Below are positions 23,701-32,224 of a stretch of DNA of 64,000 nucleotides, piece after piece (the first letter of the stretch is position 1; each line of letters starts with the position of its first letter). The notes below the pieces were generated by a model. It did not search any database, was not told the origin of the DNA, and saw only the letters and a program-made list of their open reading frames with translations. The stretch spans positions 33,005 to 97,004 of the forward strand of contig CAZCGU010000012.1 of the NCBI GenBank assembly GCA_964498525.1, read 5' to 3'. The position numbers and the translations under genes are program-made. Source of the stretch: DTU098 sp964498525. Its GTDB lineage: Bacteria > Bacillota > Desulfotomaculia > Desulfotomaculales > Pelotomaculaceae.

Positions 23701-24335
23701 TCCTCCCGCCGGACGTAGTGGACGTCATTGGTGGCAACCAGGGGGATCCCCATTTCTTGGTGGATTTTCAGCAACTCCCGGTTGGCTGTCTTCTGCTCCT
23801 CAAAGCCGTGATCCTGAAGCTCCAGGAAGAAGTTATCCGGCCCAAAGATATCCCGGTAGGTCTCCGCGGCCTGACGGGCTTGCCCGGGCTGTCCGCGCAG
23901 CACATTTGAGGCTACCTCCCCGGCGATACACCCGCTCAGGGCGATCAGCCCCCGGCTGTTCCCGGCCAGGGCTTCTTTGTCCACCCTGGGCTTGTAGTAA
24001 AACCCCTGGGTGAAGCCCAGGGTAACCAGGTTCAGCAGGTTTTTGTAACCTTCCTGGTTTTCAGCCAGGAGAACAAGGTGGTACAAGTTGTCGTCTATTT
24101 TCGGAGTGCGCTGGGACATGCCCCGGGGGGCGACGTATACCTCACAGCCCAGGATGGGCTTGATTTCAGCTTTTCTGCAGGCTTTGTAAAAGTCTATTAC
24201 ACCATACATGGCGCCGTGATCGGTGATAGCCAGGGCGGGCATCCCGTGCTCCTTGGCCCTGGCTACGGCTTTATCGATCCTGGCCGCTCCGTCTAATAGA
24301 CTGTATTCCGTGTGAAGATGCAAATGGACAAACAA
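20733..24335 (-). CDS. dnaE: DNA polymerase III subunit alpha (DnaE)
   Basis: The 1200-residue polymerase begins MFVHLHLHTEYSLLDGAARI, the start of the PHP domain (about 1-280). The polymerase core has GPGRGSAAGSLVAYSLGITN near 355, MPDIDIDFCFERR near 395 with two catalytic Asp, the LLRRAMGKKK fingers segment near 695 and GFNKSHSAAYALITYQTAYLKA near 740. After residue 950 an OB fold appears (VLGGMITGVKKINTKKGDNMA). There is no exonuclease insertion, so this is the DnaE type and not PolC. GTG/ATG choice is not an issue, since the PHP motif fixes the start. Replicative or lesion-bypass use depends on whether PolC exists elsewhere. Confidence 0.96.
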   Translation of the reverse strand: MFVHLHLHTEYSLLDGAARIDKAVARAKEHGMPALAITDHGAMYGVIDFYKACRKAEIKPILGCEVYVAPRGMSQRTPKIDDNLYHLVLLAENQEGYKNLLNLVTLGFTQGFYYKPRVDKEALAGNSRGLIALSGCIAGEVASNVLRGQPGQARQAAETYRDIFGPDNFFLELQDHGFEEQKTANRELLKIHQEMGIPLVATNDVHYVRREDAANQDVLMAIQTGKSVDDPGRMKFQSEELYLKSPREMRLLFGELPEAMGNTVEIAGRCNVELEFGKYFLPHYAVPGGCDADAYLDELCRRGARRLYGELGEEVKGRLDYELEVIKQMGYSAYFLIVWDFIHFAREKGIPVGPGRGSAAGSLVAYSLGITNIDPLKYGLLFERFLNPERVSMPDIDIDFCFERRGEVIDYVAHKYGYDRVAQIITFGTMAARAAIRDVGRALNMPYGEVDRVAKMVPAELHVTIEKALNDAADLKELYEQKPEVRKLIDTAAALEGMPRHASTHAAAVVITKDPLTDYLPLYKASDGPVTTQFAKDTVEELGLLKMDLLGLRTLTVISDAVQLIAGSTGEKIDIEKIPMDDRATYEMLSRGEATGVFQLESGGMRSILRDLKPEVFEDIVAVVALYRPGPLGSGMVVDFIKNKHGVNRTTYLHPKLEPILRDTYGVILYQEQVMRIASDLAGFTLGEADLLRRAMGKKKPEIIAGLRSQFIEGAVQNGVDRDIAGQIFDLMEYFAGYGFNKSHSAAYALITYQTAYLKANHPLPYMAALLTSVRDNADKVAVYIEDCRRQGIEVLPPDVNESRESFTVAGNKIRFGLAAVKNVGLGAVESIIRTRNAGGPFSGYVDFCRRLDTKVVNRRVLESLIRCGAFDSLGHRRAQLMAVVDQGLALAQQSQRERENGQLSLLDLMGESAREVVSISLPELREFPKDEMLAMEKEVLGLYISGHPLDQYRGALDTLAANSAAEIYELAEESAVVLGGMITGVKKINTKKGDNMAFLTLEDLTGTVEVIVFPRVYLQSRLAIREDEVVLVKGRCSGSGEEVKIIGEEISTLDCHLGGELHLRIDSICSDLLDQVQVVLGSFRGGCPVYLHFIKEKRVVKTGEEFWVDLSGPVVSRLEDLLGRSGIKIKRISDLSGDGKTGSSGRLSAPGTGRPPLAYEPGGERGKPVAAKDCHVPYAAGSGETGVKTTEKFFSILEL

Positions 24336-24575
24336 ACGGCCACCACCTCTTATCTAACTGATAATGATTTTAAAATCACATCTTCACAGAATTATTCTTT
24401 TTTAAATCCGGAAAATCCTTTAGTCCGCTGGCAGCTCATATTCCGGAAAGAACCCCTGCAACCTGGTTAACCCGCCCTTTACCGGTAAAAAGCGGGGGAA
24501 CCAAAGGCAAAAATTTTAAAAACACCGCTTAAAGCCCCGGGGACGAACTTTAACGGCAGCCCCGCCGGCGCGGAA

Positions 24576-25037
24576 CTAAACCAAATCCGCCCACTGCCCG
24601 CCGGTGATCTCCTGCAGCTGGTCCATGGTCAGCGGCAAAGCGGAGTTAGGTGTACCGGCTGCAGCATAAACAACCGGAAAACGGTGCATGGTATCATCCA
24701 GGAATATGGGCAGCTTTTCCGGCAGCGCCAGGGGGCAAACACCGCCAACGGTGAAGCCGGTGACCCGGCTGACCGTCCCGGGGTCGGCCATCTTAACCTT
24801 ACCAGCCCCGAGCAGCCGTTTCAGCTTGCCTGTTTTAATTTTCCTGTCACCGCTGGCCACAACCAGTACGGGCTGCCCGTCGGCCAGGAACACTATCGTT
24901 TTGGCAATCTGGCCAACTTCCACATCCAGTGCCCTGGCCGCCAGTTCGCAAGTGCGGGTGCTCTCTTCAAATTCAATAATCTTCAGCCCCATATCGTATT
25001 GATCCAGGTAGGACTGGATCTTTTTAATAACGCTCAC
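24576..25037 (-). CDS. YbaK/EbsC-type aminoacyl-tRNA deacylase
   Basis: The 153-residue protein has the YbaK fold. FEESTRTCELAARALDVEVGQIAKTIVF near 23-50 is the substrate-pocket helix region, VASGDRKIKTGKLKRLLGAGKVKMA near 60-85 contains the catalytic Lys neighbourhood, and GFTVGGVCPLALPEKLPIFLDD near 94-115 carries the GGxxP loop. Family members hydrolyse mischarged Cys-tRNA(Pro) or Ala-tRNA(Pro). The GTG at 25037 is preceded by AAGGGGG, which lies in the 3' arm of a hairpin (25042-25073). It is downstream of trmL. Exact tRNA specificity is not decidable by eye. Confidence 0.88.
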   Translation of the reverse strand: MSVIKKIQSYLDQYDMGLKIIEFEESTRTCELAARALDVEVGQIAKTIVFLADGQPVLVVASGDRKIKTGKLKRLLGAGKVKMADPGTVSRVTGFTVGGVCPLALPEKLPIFLDDTMHRFPVVYAAAGTPNSALPLTMDQLQEITGGQWADLV

Positions 25038-25041
25038 AAAA

Positions 25042-25073
25042 AATCCCCCTTTTTTATCATTTCAAGGGGGATT
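25042..25073 (-). terminator. Terminator-like hairpin overlapping the YbaK ribosome site
   Basis: On the minus strand AATCCCCCTT pairs perfectly with AAGGGGGATT over a 12-base loop, and TTTTTT follows. It looks like an intrinsic terminator for the upstream trmL transcript. The right arm AAGGGGG is also correctly spaced (7 bases) to serve as ribosome site for the GTG at 25037, so the fold would hide it. Confidence 0.75.
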
Positions 25074-25204
25074 ATACCCCAATTCCGCCTGTGAGAACAA
25101 GAACCACATGGGAATCCCGCCTTGATGCCCGCACCCTGTTCCCCAACTGCTGCAGCTTACGGTTTGTGCCCCCAGGTGCGGATCGGGTGTTTATTTGCGC
25201 CTTC

Positions 25205-25663
25205 TTAAACCAGGGCAGGGAAGCCCTGCTGCCTGAGGGCTTCGTACAGGACCACGGCAACCGAGTTGGCCAGATTCAGGGAACGGGCTTCCCCCCTCAT
25301 GGGAATCCTGATCTGGCTTTCCGGAAACGCGCTTAAAATCTCCGGGGACAGCCCCCGGGTTTCCTTACCGAAAACCAGGAAGGAATCCCTGGCGAAGGCC
25401 ACGGATGTGTAGCAGCGGGATGCTCTGGTGGTGAGCAGGAAAAAATTGCGGCCGGGATATTTTTTTATTATCTCGAAAAAACTATCATAATAGTGGATTT
25501 CCAGGAGGTGCCAGTAGTCCAGCCCGGCGCGTTTAAGGTATTTATCCTCCGTGGAGAAACCCAGGGGGCGGACCAGATGCAAAGCGGAGCCTGTGACGGC
25601 GCAGGTCCGGGAGATGTTGCCGGTGTTGGCGGGAATTTCGGGCTCAACCAGGACGATATTCAA
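25205..25663 (-). CDS. trmL: tRNA (cytidine/uridine-34-2'-O)-methyltransferase
   Basis: A SPOUT-class enzyme that uses SAM to 2'-O-methylate the wobble base of leucine tRNAs. The 152-residue length is standard. The start is TTG 25663, with GGAAGGGGGG upstream; a longer frame to 25807 only re-reads nth. It begins NIVLVEPEIPANTGNISRTC, with the Asn-x-Gly-Asn-x-x-Arg motif. FLVFGKETRGLSPEIL is the knot Gly-loop and IRIPMRGEARSLNLANSVAV the C-terminal knot with the family's RSLNLxxxVA signature. It overlaps the end of nth by 4 bp, so translation is coupled. Confidence 0.93.
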   Translation of the reverse strand: MNIVLVEPEIPANTGNISRTCAVTGSALHLVRPLGFSTEDKYLKRAGLDYWHLLEIHYYDSFFEIIKKYPGRNFFLLTTRASRCYTSVAFARDSFLVFGKETRGLSPEILSAFPESQIRIPMRGEARSLNLANSVAVVLYEALRQQGFPALV

Positions 25664-26316
25664 GACTTCCCCCCTTCCTGTGCCGGGTAAGGGCACAGCT
25701 CTCTCAGACAGCAACCGCCGCAGGCGGGCTTCCGCGCCCTGCAGACGGCCCGGCCGTGGGCAATCAACCGGTGGTGGGCGTCCATCCCCTGCCGGGGCGC
25801 AAGACATTCAACCAGGTCCTCTTCGACTTTTTCGGGCAGCCTGGCCCCGGACAGGCCCAAGCGCCGGGCCACCCGGTAAACATGGGTATCCACAGGGAGG
25901 GCGCTGCCGCCGTAAGCTACCCCCAGCACTACCCCGGCAGTCTTCCGTCCCACCCCCGGCAAAGCTTGAAGTTCCTCCCTGGTTTCCGGCACCCGGCCAT
26001 CATGCAGTTCTAAAAGCTTGCGGGCTGTTTCTACAATATACTTGCTTTTGCTGCGATAAAGCCCGCATCCTTTAATCTCCCGGGCCAACTCTTCCGGAGT
26101 TAACGCGGCAAAATCACCGGGAGTTTTGTATTTTTTGAACAGGGAACTGGTGATCCGGTTTACCTGCCGGTCAGTACACTGGGCGGAAAGAATTGCAGCC
26201 ACCAGCAGTTCAAAGGGATTGTTGAAGTTTAAAGCCGTACCGGCGCCGGGATAGGCGTGTCCCAGGATTTCTATAACTTTTGCCGCCTTCTCTTTTTTTT
26301 CCTCTATCTGGGTTAT
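25660..26316 (-). CDS. nth: Endonuclease III (apparent AUA start codon)
   Basis: DNA glycosylase/AP lyase that removes oxidised pyrimidines. ILSAQCTDRQVNRIT, LPGVGRKTAGVVLGVAYG (the helix-hairpin-helix with the catalytic Lys) and VDTHVYRVARRLGL (with the catalytic Asp) are all present. The Fe-S motif C-x6-C-x2-C-x5-C closes the protein. The N-terminal part of the fold (PFELLVAAILSAQ) needs sequence upstream of the first ATG at 26202. That frame is open back to an ATA at 26316, with AAAGGAGG exactly 8 bases before it and no ATG, GTG or TTG in frame. The 218-residue length then fits the family. An A8 run nearby makes a frameshift the alternative. Confidence 0.85.
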   Translation of the reverse strand: MTQIEEKKEKAAKVIEILGHAYPGAGTALNFNNPFELLVAAILSAQCTDRQVNRITSSLFKKYKTPGDFAALTPEELAREIKGCGLYRSKSKYIVETARKLLELHDGRVPETREELQALPGVGRKTAGVVLGVAYGGSALPVDTHVYRVARRLGLSGARLPEKVEEDLVECLAPRQGMDAHHRLIAHGRAVCRARKPACGGCCLRELCPYPAQEGGKS

Positions 26317-26564
26317 CTGGCAAACCTCCTTTGGGACAGGGCGTTTTTATCGTTTTTACTGTTTTTTTCGCCGCAGGTTTTTCAGTTCCCTTTTTGTTCC
26401 CGGTTTTTTACCTAAAGCCTTTCTTTTTTTGCAGTTTATAAATTTAGTTTGAGGTAAATAAACATTTTTAGTCTGGGCAATAATAAAAAAAGATTTTAAG
26501 CAGTTCAATTATAACCGTTTTTTAAGGGTTAATTTTTTTACCATTGAGAGGGGGACCTTACTCC

Positions 26565-27317
26565 ATGAATGTGTTGAATTTGTTGCTTCCATGGTTGTTT
26601 TTGGCCTTTATCCTGGTGGCGGCGGCAGGTGTTTTTTTGTTGGTTTCCAAAAACGGGCGGGACTTACGGAAAGTCAATTATGAAAACTTGCCTCGTCCTT
26701 TATTCTTGGAAGAAACCGCCGAGGAGCCCGGCATCCATGTTCCAGTCCCAACAGCGAGGCCCGGGCAGGTTTACCAGGACCCGCAACTCCCGCACCGTTA
26801 CGGAGTGGACCGGCTGGCCTTACTGGCCAGGGACCCGCACTGGCTGTACGCCTATTGGGAGATTACCGCCACAAAACAAGAGGAGTTCAACACGTCCTAC
26901 GGGCTGGCGGCCTGGAATTCCACCCACCCTGTCCTGAGGGTATATGATGTAACCGGTGTTGACTTTAACGGTTCCAACGCCAGGGGTTTTGTCGATATAC
27001 ATGTAGGCGAACATGTGGATAACTGGCACATTAAGGTAGGAGAACCCGACCGTTCTTTTTGTGTGGATTTGGGGCGGATGTTTCAGGATGGCCGCTTTGT
27101 AACCCTTTTAAGATCAAACACCGTAACTACACCCCGGGCATCTCTGTCAGACCGCCTGGATGAAGAATGGATGTGGATTGAAGGACTTTATCGCTCCCTC
27201 GGCAGGTTCCAGTATGGTACCAGCTCGCCGTTGATCATCGAAGAACTGGCTGTGAAAGCGGGCAAACTGCCTCTGGAGGTTACTTCACCCGGTATTTGGA
27301 ACCCTCAGCAAAAGTAA
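26565..27317 (+). CDS. DUF4912 protein with N-terminal membrane anchor
   Basis: The start is ATG 26565, with AGGGGG ten bases upstream. Residues 5-27 (LLLPWLFLAFILVAAAGVFLL) form one membrane segment. The DUF4912 domain then runs from about 75 to 215: YGVDRLALLARDPHWLYAYWEI, LRVYDVTGVDFNG, and VGEPDRSFCVDLGRM, with many aromatic residues typical of a beta-sandwich carbohydrate- or peptide-binding fold. It directly precedes a GH57 branching enzyme, a pairing frequent in Firmicutes, so a role in handling alpha-glucan at the membrane is plausible. The function of the domain is not established. Confidence 0.85.
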   Translation: MNVLNLLLPWLFLAFILVAAAGVFLLVSKNGRDLRKVNYENLPRPLFLEETAEEPGIHVPVPTARPGQVYQDPQLPHRYGVDRLALLARDPHWLYAYWEITATKQEEFNTSYGLAAWNSTHPVLRVYDVTGVDFNGSNARGFVDIHVGEHVDNWHIKVGEPDRSFCVDLGRMFQDGRFVTLLRSNTVTTPRASLSDRLDEEWMWIEGLYRSLGRFQYGTSSPLIIEELAVKAGKLPLEVTSPGIWNPQQK

Positions 27318-27352
27318 AAAACACTCCCAGGATAATTTGAAAGGGGTTTATT

Positions 27353-28966
<1,614 letters not shown>

Positions 28967-29117
28967 CAAGGGGGACGATGCAGAACGCGGTTAAAACCAG
29001 CACTTATACGGGCAACTAAAACATGAAGGAAAGCATTAATTATAACTCCTCGAATTCTGAATTCAGCTTACCTTATAATGATGATAACGGCAAATATGAT
29101 GGTGACGTAAAATTCAA

Positions 29118-29273
29118 CTATACTTGTGGTTTTGCAGTTTTCTCCTTTACGGGACAGTTTTTACAGGCCCGGTCGCAGTGGCTGCAGTTAGAGCCTCCGG
29201 CAGCAACTGTTAGCTGCCGGATTAAAACTGCTGTGGCCAATATGCCTGTGCCCACTAAAAACATTGTCTCCAT
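29118..29273 (-). CDS. FeoB-associated Cys-rich membrane peptide, 51 residues
   Basis: A short gene 29 bp past feoB on the same strand. ATG 29273 follows GGAAGGGAAG. Residues 4-24 (MFLVGTGILATAVLIRQLTV) form one membrane segment. Then comes the Cys cluster CSHCDRACKNC (C30-x2-C33-x3-C37-x2-C40) and a Lys-rich tail ending at TAG. This is the layout of the small Cys-rich proteins often encoded after feoB in anaerobes (FeoB-associated, sometimes mis-named p12 attachment protein). The Cys cluster probably binds Fe(II) or an Fe-S centre at the cytosolic face of the transporter. That role is inferred. Confidence 0.75.
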   Translation of the reverse strand: METMFLVGTGILATAVLIRQLTVAAGGSNCSHCDRACKNCPVKEKTAKPQV

Positions 29274-29302
29274 GCTGATTATCTTCCCTTCCGAGGATGT
29301 CT

Positions 29303-31354
29303 TTAACTAAGCCCGAGCAGCCTGCCGCCCTGGTAAATGAGGACCGCCAGAAGCCAGCCAAGCGCCAGACTATACCCTACGGCAAAGGCTGTCCAGCCCC
29401 AGGAATTGGTTTCTCTTCTGATTGCTCCCAGGGTGGCAACGCAGGGCGTATAAACTAAAGTCATTACCATAAAGGCATAGGCGGAAAGCATTGTCCAGTG
29501 CTGGGCAAGTACTTCAGTCAAACCGGCTTCCTCCGCCCCGTAGATTACGCCCAGGGTGCCCACCACCACTTCTTTGGCCAGGAAACCGAATACCAGAGCA
29601 ACCGCGGCTTCCCAGTTGCCAAAGCCCGCGGGCTCAAAAACCGGCGCCAGAAAGCTCCCGATCCGTCCCAGAATGCTCTCCTGGCTGGCGTACTCCACAC
29701 CAGCGGGCAGGCTCGACAGAACCCAGACCAGCACCACTACAGTGAAGATGATTTTACCGACTTTCCGCAGAAAAATACTGCCCCTTTCCCACATATGAAT
29801 AAAGCAGCCTTTCAGGGTGGGAACCCGGTAAGGAGGGAGTTCCATAACAAAATGAGATGTTTCCCCCTTAAAGAAAAATTTCTTTAAAAATACACCCGTC
29901 ACAACAGCCAGGACGATGCCCAACAGGTATAGGGAAAGAATAACCAACCCCTGATAGCCGGCAAAGAACGCCCCTGCAAAAAGGACGTAGACAGGCAGCC
30001 GGGCGCTGCAGGACATAAACGGGTTGATCAATATGGTTATGAGGCGGTCGCTTTTGTTTTCCAGGGTCCTGGTGGCCATGACGGCCGGAACGTTGCAGCC
30101 GAAACCGATTAAAAGCGGGATAAAGGACTTTCCGTGCAGTCCCAGGGAGTGCATGAAGCGATCCATAATATAGGCCACCCTGGCCATGTAACCACTGTCC
30201 TCCAACAAAGAAATGGCCAGGAACAGCAGGAAAATCGGCGGAATGAAGACCAGGACAGAACCCAGACCGCCAATTATACCGCTCACAACCAGTGAACCGA
30301 TTATTTCCGAAGCTCCCAGGGAAGCCAGCAATACTTCCGCGGCGCCGGCGAACCATTCAAAAAGGGCTTCAATCCACCCGGTGAGAGGCGCGCTCAATTT
30401 AAAAGTAAACTGAAAGACCAGCCACATGGACAGGAGGAAAATGGGAATTCCCAAATAGCGGTTGGTGACAATGTTGTCTATTTTATCTGATGTCATCAGG
30501 CGGGACTCCGCGGTCTGCCGCCTGGTAACCGCCTCCTTGGCCAGACCGCTGATAAAGCCGTAGCGCTGGTCGGCGACCAGAGCGTCAATGTCCTCGCCGT
30601 ATTTCTCCTCCAGGCGTTTGACGGCCTCGTTGCGCAGGGTTGACAGCATGTCCGTGCCGGTGTATTTTCCAAGCCTGTTCAAGACGCCTTCATCGCCCTC
30701 CAGCAGCTTGACCGCCAGCCAACGAGGGGCGAATTCCTTCAAACTCGGGTTTTTTAAGATTTCCTTCTCCAGATTGGCGATCTCGGTTTCCATTTCCCTG
30801 CCGTAGTTTATTTTCAACAAACGCCGCTCTTTTGCCCCGGCAACCCCCAGAGCCAGCGCCACTAAATCCTCCATCCCCTGTCTGCGCGTGGCGACTGCGG
30901 GAGCCACCGGCACGCCCAGCAGTTCCGCCAGTTTGGGAAGGTCAATTTCGATCTGCCTGGCTTTCAATTCATCATACATGTTCAGGATTACTACAACATT
31001 GGCGCCCATCTCCAGGAGCTGAACCGTTAAGTAAAGATTGCGCTCAAGATTGGAAGCGTCAATGATGTTTACAACCACATCGGGTTTCTCAAAAAGAATA
31101 TAGTCCCTGGCTACTGCTTCATCTTCCGAATAGCCTCCCAGGCTGTATGTCCCGGGCAGATCCACCACCCGGACAACCTTTCCCCCGCTGACAAGCCGCC
31201 CTTCTTTTTTTTCCACCGTCACGCCCGGCCAATTACCCACATGCTGACGGGCGCCGGTCAAGTTGTTAAAGATAGTGGTCTTTCCCGAGTTGGGGTTGCC
31301 GGCCAGGGCCAATACATATCTTTCCTCGTCTGGGATATTAAGCGCAACTCCCAT
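29303..31354 (-). CDS. feoB: Ferrous iron transport protein B
   Basis: The 683-residue protein has an N-terminal GTPase domain: G1 GNPNSGKTT at 16-24, G2 region NWPGVTVEKKEG, G3 DLPGTYSLG, G4 NMYDE. A helical GDI domain follows to about 270. The membrane part has Gate motifs FIPLLIGFGCNVPA (Cys at the pore) and TLVYTPCVATLGAIRRE, each with the conserved Cys. It imports Fe(II) across the cytoplasmic membrane. ATG 31354 has CGGGAGG upstream. It follows two feoA genes and a Fur box, and is followed by the Cys-rich peptide gene. All family elements look intact. Confidence 0.96.
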   Translation of the reverse strand: MGVALNIPDEERYVLALAGNPNSGKTTIFNNLTGARQHVGNWPGVTVEKKEGRLVSGGKVVRVVDLPGTYSLGGYSEDEAVARDYILFEKPDVVVNIIDASNLERNLYLTVQLLEMGANVVVILNMYDELKARQIEIDLPKLAELLGVPVAPAVATRRQGMEDLVALALGVAGAKERRLLKINYGREMETEIANLEKEILKNPSLKEFAPRWLAVKLLEGDEGVLNRLGKYTGTDMLSTLRNEAVKRLEEKYGEDIDALVADQRYGFISGLAKEAVTRRQTAESRLMTSDKIDNIVTNRYLGIPIFLLSMWLVFQFTFKLSAPLTGWIEALFEWFAGAAEVLLASLGASEIIGSLVVSGIIGGLGSVLVFIPPIFLLFLAISLLEDSGYMARVAYIMDRFMHSLGLHGKSFIPLLIGFGCNVPAVMATRTLENKSDRLITILINPFMSCSARLPVYVLFAGAFFAGYQGLVILSLYLLGIVLAVVTGVFLKKFFFKGETSHFVMELPPYRVPTLKGCFIHMWERGSIFLRKVGKIIFTVVVLVWVLSSLPAGVEYASQESILGRIGSFLAPVFEPAGFGNWEAAVALVFGFLAKEVVVGTLGVIYGAEEAGLTEVLAQHWTMLSAYAFMVMTLVYTPCVATLGAIRRETNSWGWTAFAVGYSLALGWLLAVLIYQGGRLLGLS

Positions 31355-31419
31355 CTAAGTACACCTCCCGGATATAGTTGATCAACCAACTGTTTGAACT
31401 GAGTTTCTTCCTTCACTGC

Positions 31420-31665
31420 TCACTCTTCACCGATATCTTCCACCATTATTTTCAGAGCCATCCCGCTGCCCAGGGCCAGGCGCCCCTCTCCGAGAGAGAC
31501 AATCAGCGGACTGCCGCAGTCATTTCTGATTACCCTGAGTCTGCTGCCGGGAATCAGGCCCATTTCCGTTAGACGCCGGCTCAAATTCCGGCATCCGGTG
31601 AATTCTTTGATAACGGCGCGCCGGCCGCTCTGCACAAAGCTCAGAGGCAAAATTTTACCGTTCAT
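31420..31665 (-). CDS. feoA: FeoA-type SH3-like protein (second copy)
   Basis: The 81-residue protein has the FeoA pattern: LPLSFVQSGRRAVIKEFTGC, then SRRLTEMGLIPGSRLRVIRN and VSLGEGRLALGSGMALKIMV. FeoA folds as a small SH3-like barrel that acts with FeoB in ferrous iron uptake, probably touching its GTPase part. The gene overlaps the end of the upstream feoA by 11 bp, and precedes feoB by 65 bp. Two FeoA proteins before one FeoB is common in Firmicutes; the copies share only the family motifs and are not a recent duplication. Confidence 0.9.
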   Translation of the reverse strand: MNGKILPLSFVQSGRRAVIKEFTGCRNLSRRLTEMGLIPGSRLRVIRNDCGSPLIVSLGEGRLALGSGMALKIMVEDIGEE

Positions 31666-31915
31666 GCCGGAACAACACCTCCACCAAGATGCTGCTTGCT
31701 TCTTCCTTCCTGAGGCTCAAGCTGTAGCCTTTAACCAGTATCTCCATGGGATCACCCAGCGGGGCAACACCCTTCACCCATACTTGCGACCCCGGAGTAA
31801 GACCCATTTCCAGAATGCGGCGGCGAACAGGGCCCTTTGCCGCAATGCGCGTAATCCTGCCGTGCTCCCCCGGATTTAACTGGCTGAGCGTCTCAGCACC
31901 ATCCGTTTTTACCAT
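31655..31915 (-). CDS. feoA: FeoA-type SH3-like protein (first copy)
   Basis: The start is ATG 31915, with AAGGGAGG 6 bases upstream; the ATG at 31936 lies before that site. The 86-residue product shows TLSQLNPGEHGRITRIAAKG, RRRILEMGLTPGSQVWVKGV and DPMEILVKGYSLSLRKEEAS, a complete FeoA domain. It is the first gene of the feo operon and lies under the Fur box at 31942-31960. It differs in charge from the second FeoA, so the two may have separate roles at FeoB. The last codons overlap the next gene. Confidence 0.9.
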   Translation of the reverse strand: MVKTDGAETLSQLNPGEHGRITRIAAKGPVRRRILEMGLTPGSQVWVKGVAPLGDPMEILVKGYSLSLRKEEASSILVEVLFRHER

Positions 31916-31941
31916 CTTTACCTCCCTTTTAACCATGACAT

Positions 31942-31960
31942 GATAATGGTTATCATTATC
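31942..31960 (-). promoter_or_regulatory. Fur box of the feo operon
   Basis: GATAATGATAACCATTATC (minus strand) matches 18 of 19 positions of the classical Fur consensus, with an inverted repeat around its centre. It overlaps the proposed -10 element and lies 27 bp before the feoA start. Repression by Fe(II)-loaded Fur under iron sufficiency is expected. Confidence 0.92.
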
Positions 31961-31982
31961 GTTATTGCTAAGAGTACCTCAA
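31953..31982 (-). promoter_or_regulatory. Promoter of the feo operon
   Basis: On the minus strand TTGAGG (31982-31977), an 18-bp spacer and TAATGA (31958-31953). The -10 box lies inside the Fur operator, explaining control by occlusion. Confidence 0.55.
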
Positions 31983-32147
31983 CTTACCCCGCCTGTCAAG
32001 AGATTTTCCTTCAGTTTCCCTATTTGTTTAATAAGGATTTCTTGCGGAAGAGGTCAGTGGACTTCTAATCAGTTGATTCATTGACTGTTCCCAGGCGCGC
32101 CCATCAAAGATCAGGCTTATTAAAAAGAAACTTTTTACATGATCAAG

Positions 32148-32178
32148 AAAAACTTCGAACCCGGGGTCCGAAGTTTTT
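32148..32178 (-). terminator. Bidirectional intrinsic terminator
   Basis: AAAAACTTCG pairs with CGAAGTTTTT around an 11-base loop, and each arm supplies a T-run to one strand. It ends the nucleotidyltransferase-phosphomutase transcript 47 bp past its stop. Confidence 0.85.
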
Positions 32179-32224
32179 GCGAAAAAAAACAGAAAGGTTT
32201 TTGTTTTTGTTAACCGTAATCCTT

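Noticed and set aside
20733..24335. Numerous long frames antisense to dnaE, ligA and pcrA
   Set aside because: They are mirror images of GC-rich coding sequence with no start signals or homology.
25663..25807. Longer N-terminus for TrmL
   Set aside because: The extra 48 codons re-read the end of nth in another frame; TTG 25663 has an ideal ribosome site and the family start.
29197..29220. CCGGCAGC/GCTGCCGG hairpin as a terminator
   Set aside because: No T-run on either side, and it lies within the coding sequence of the Cys-rich peptide.
29023..29310. Plus-strand 95-codon frame between the branching enzyme and feoB
   Set aside because: No ribosome site or family similarity, and it is antisense to the convincing 51-codon Cys-rich gene at 29118-29273.
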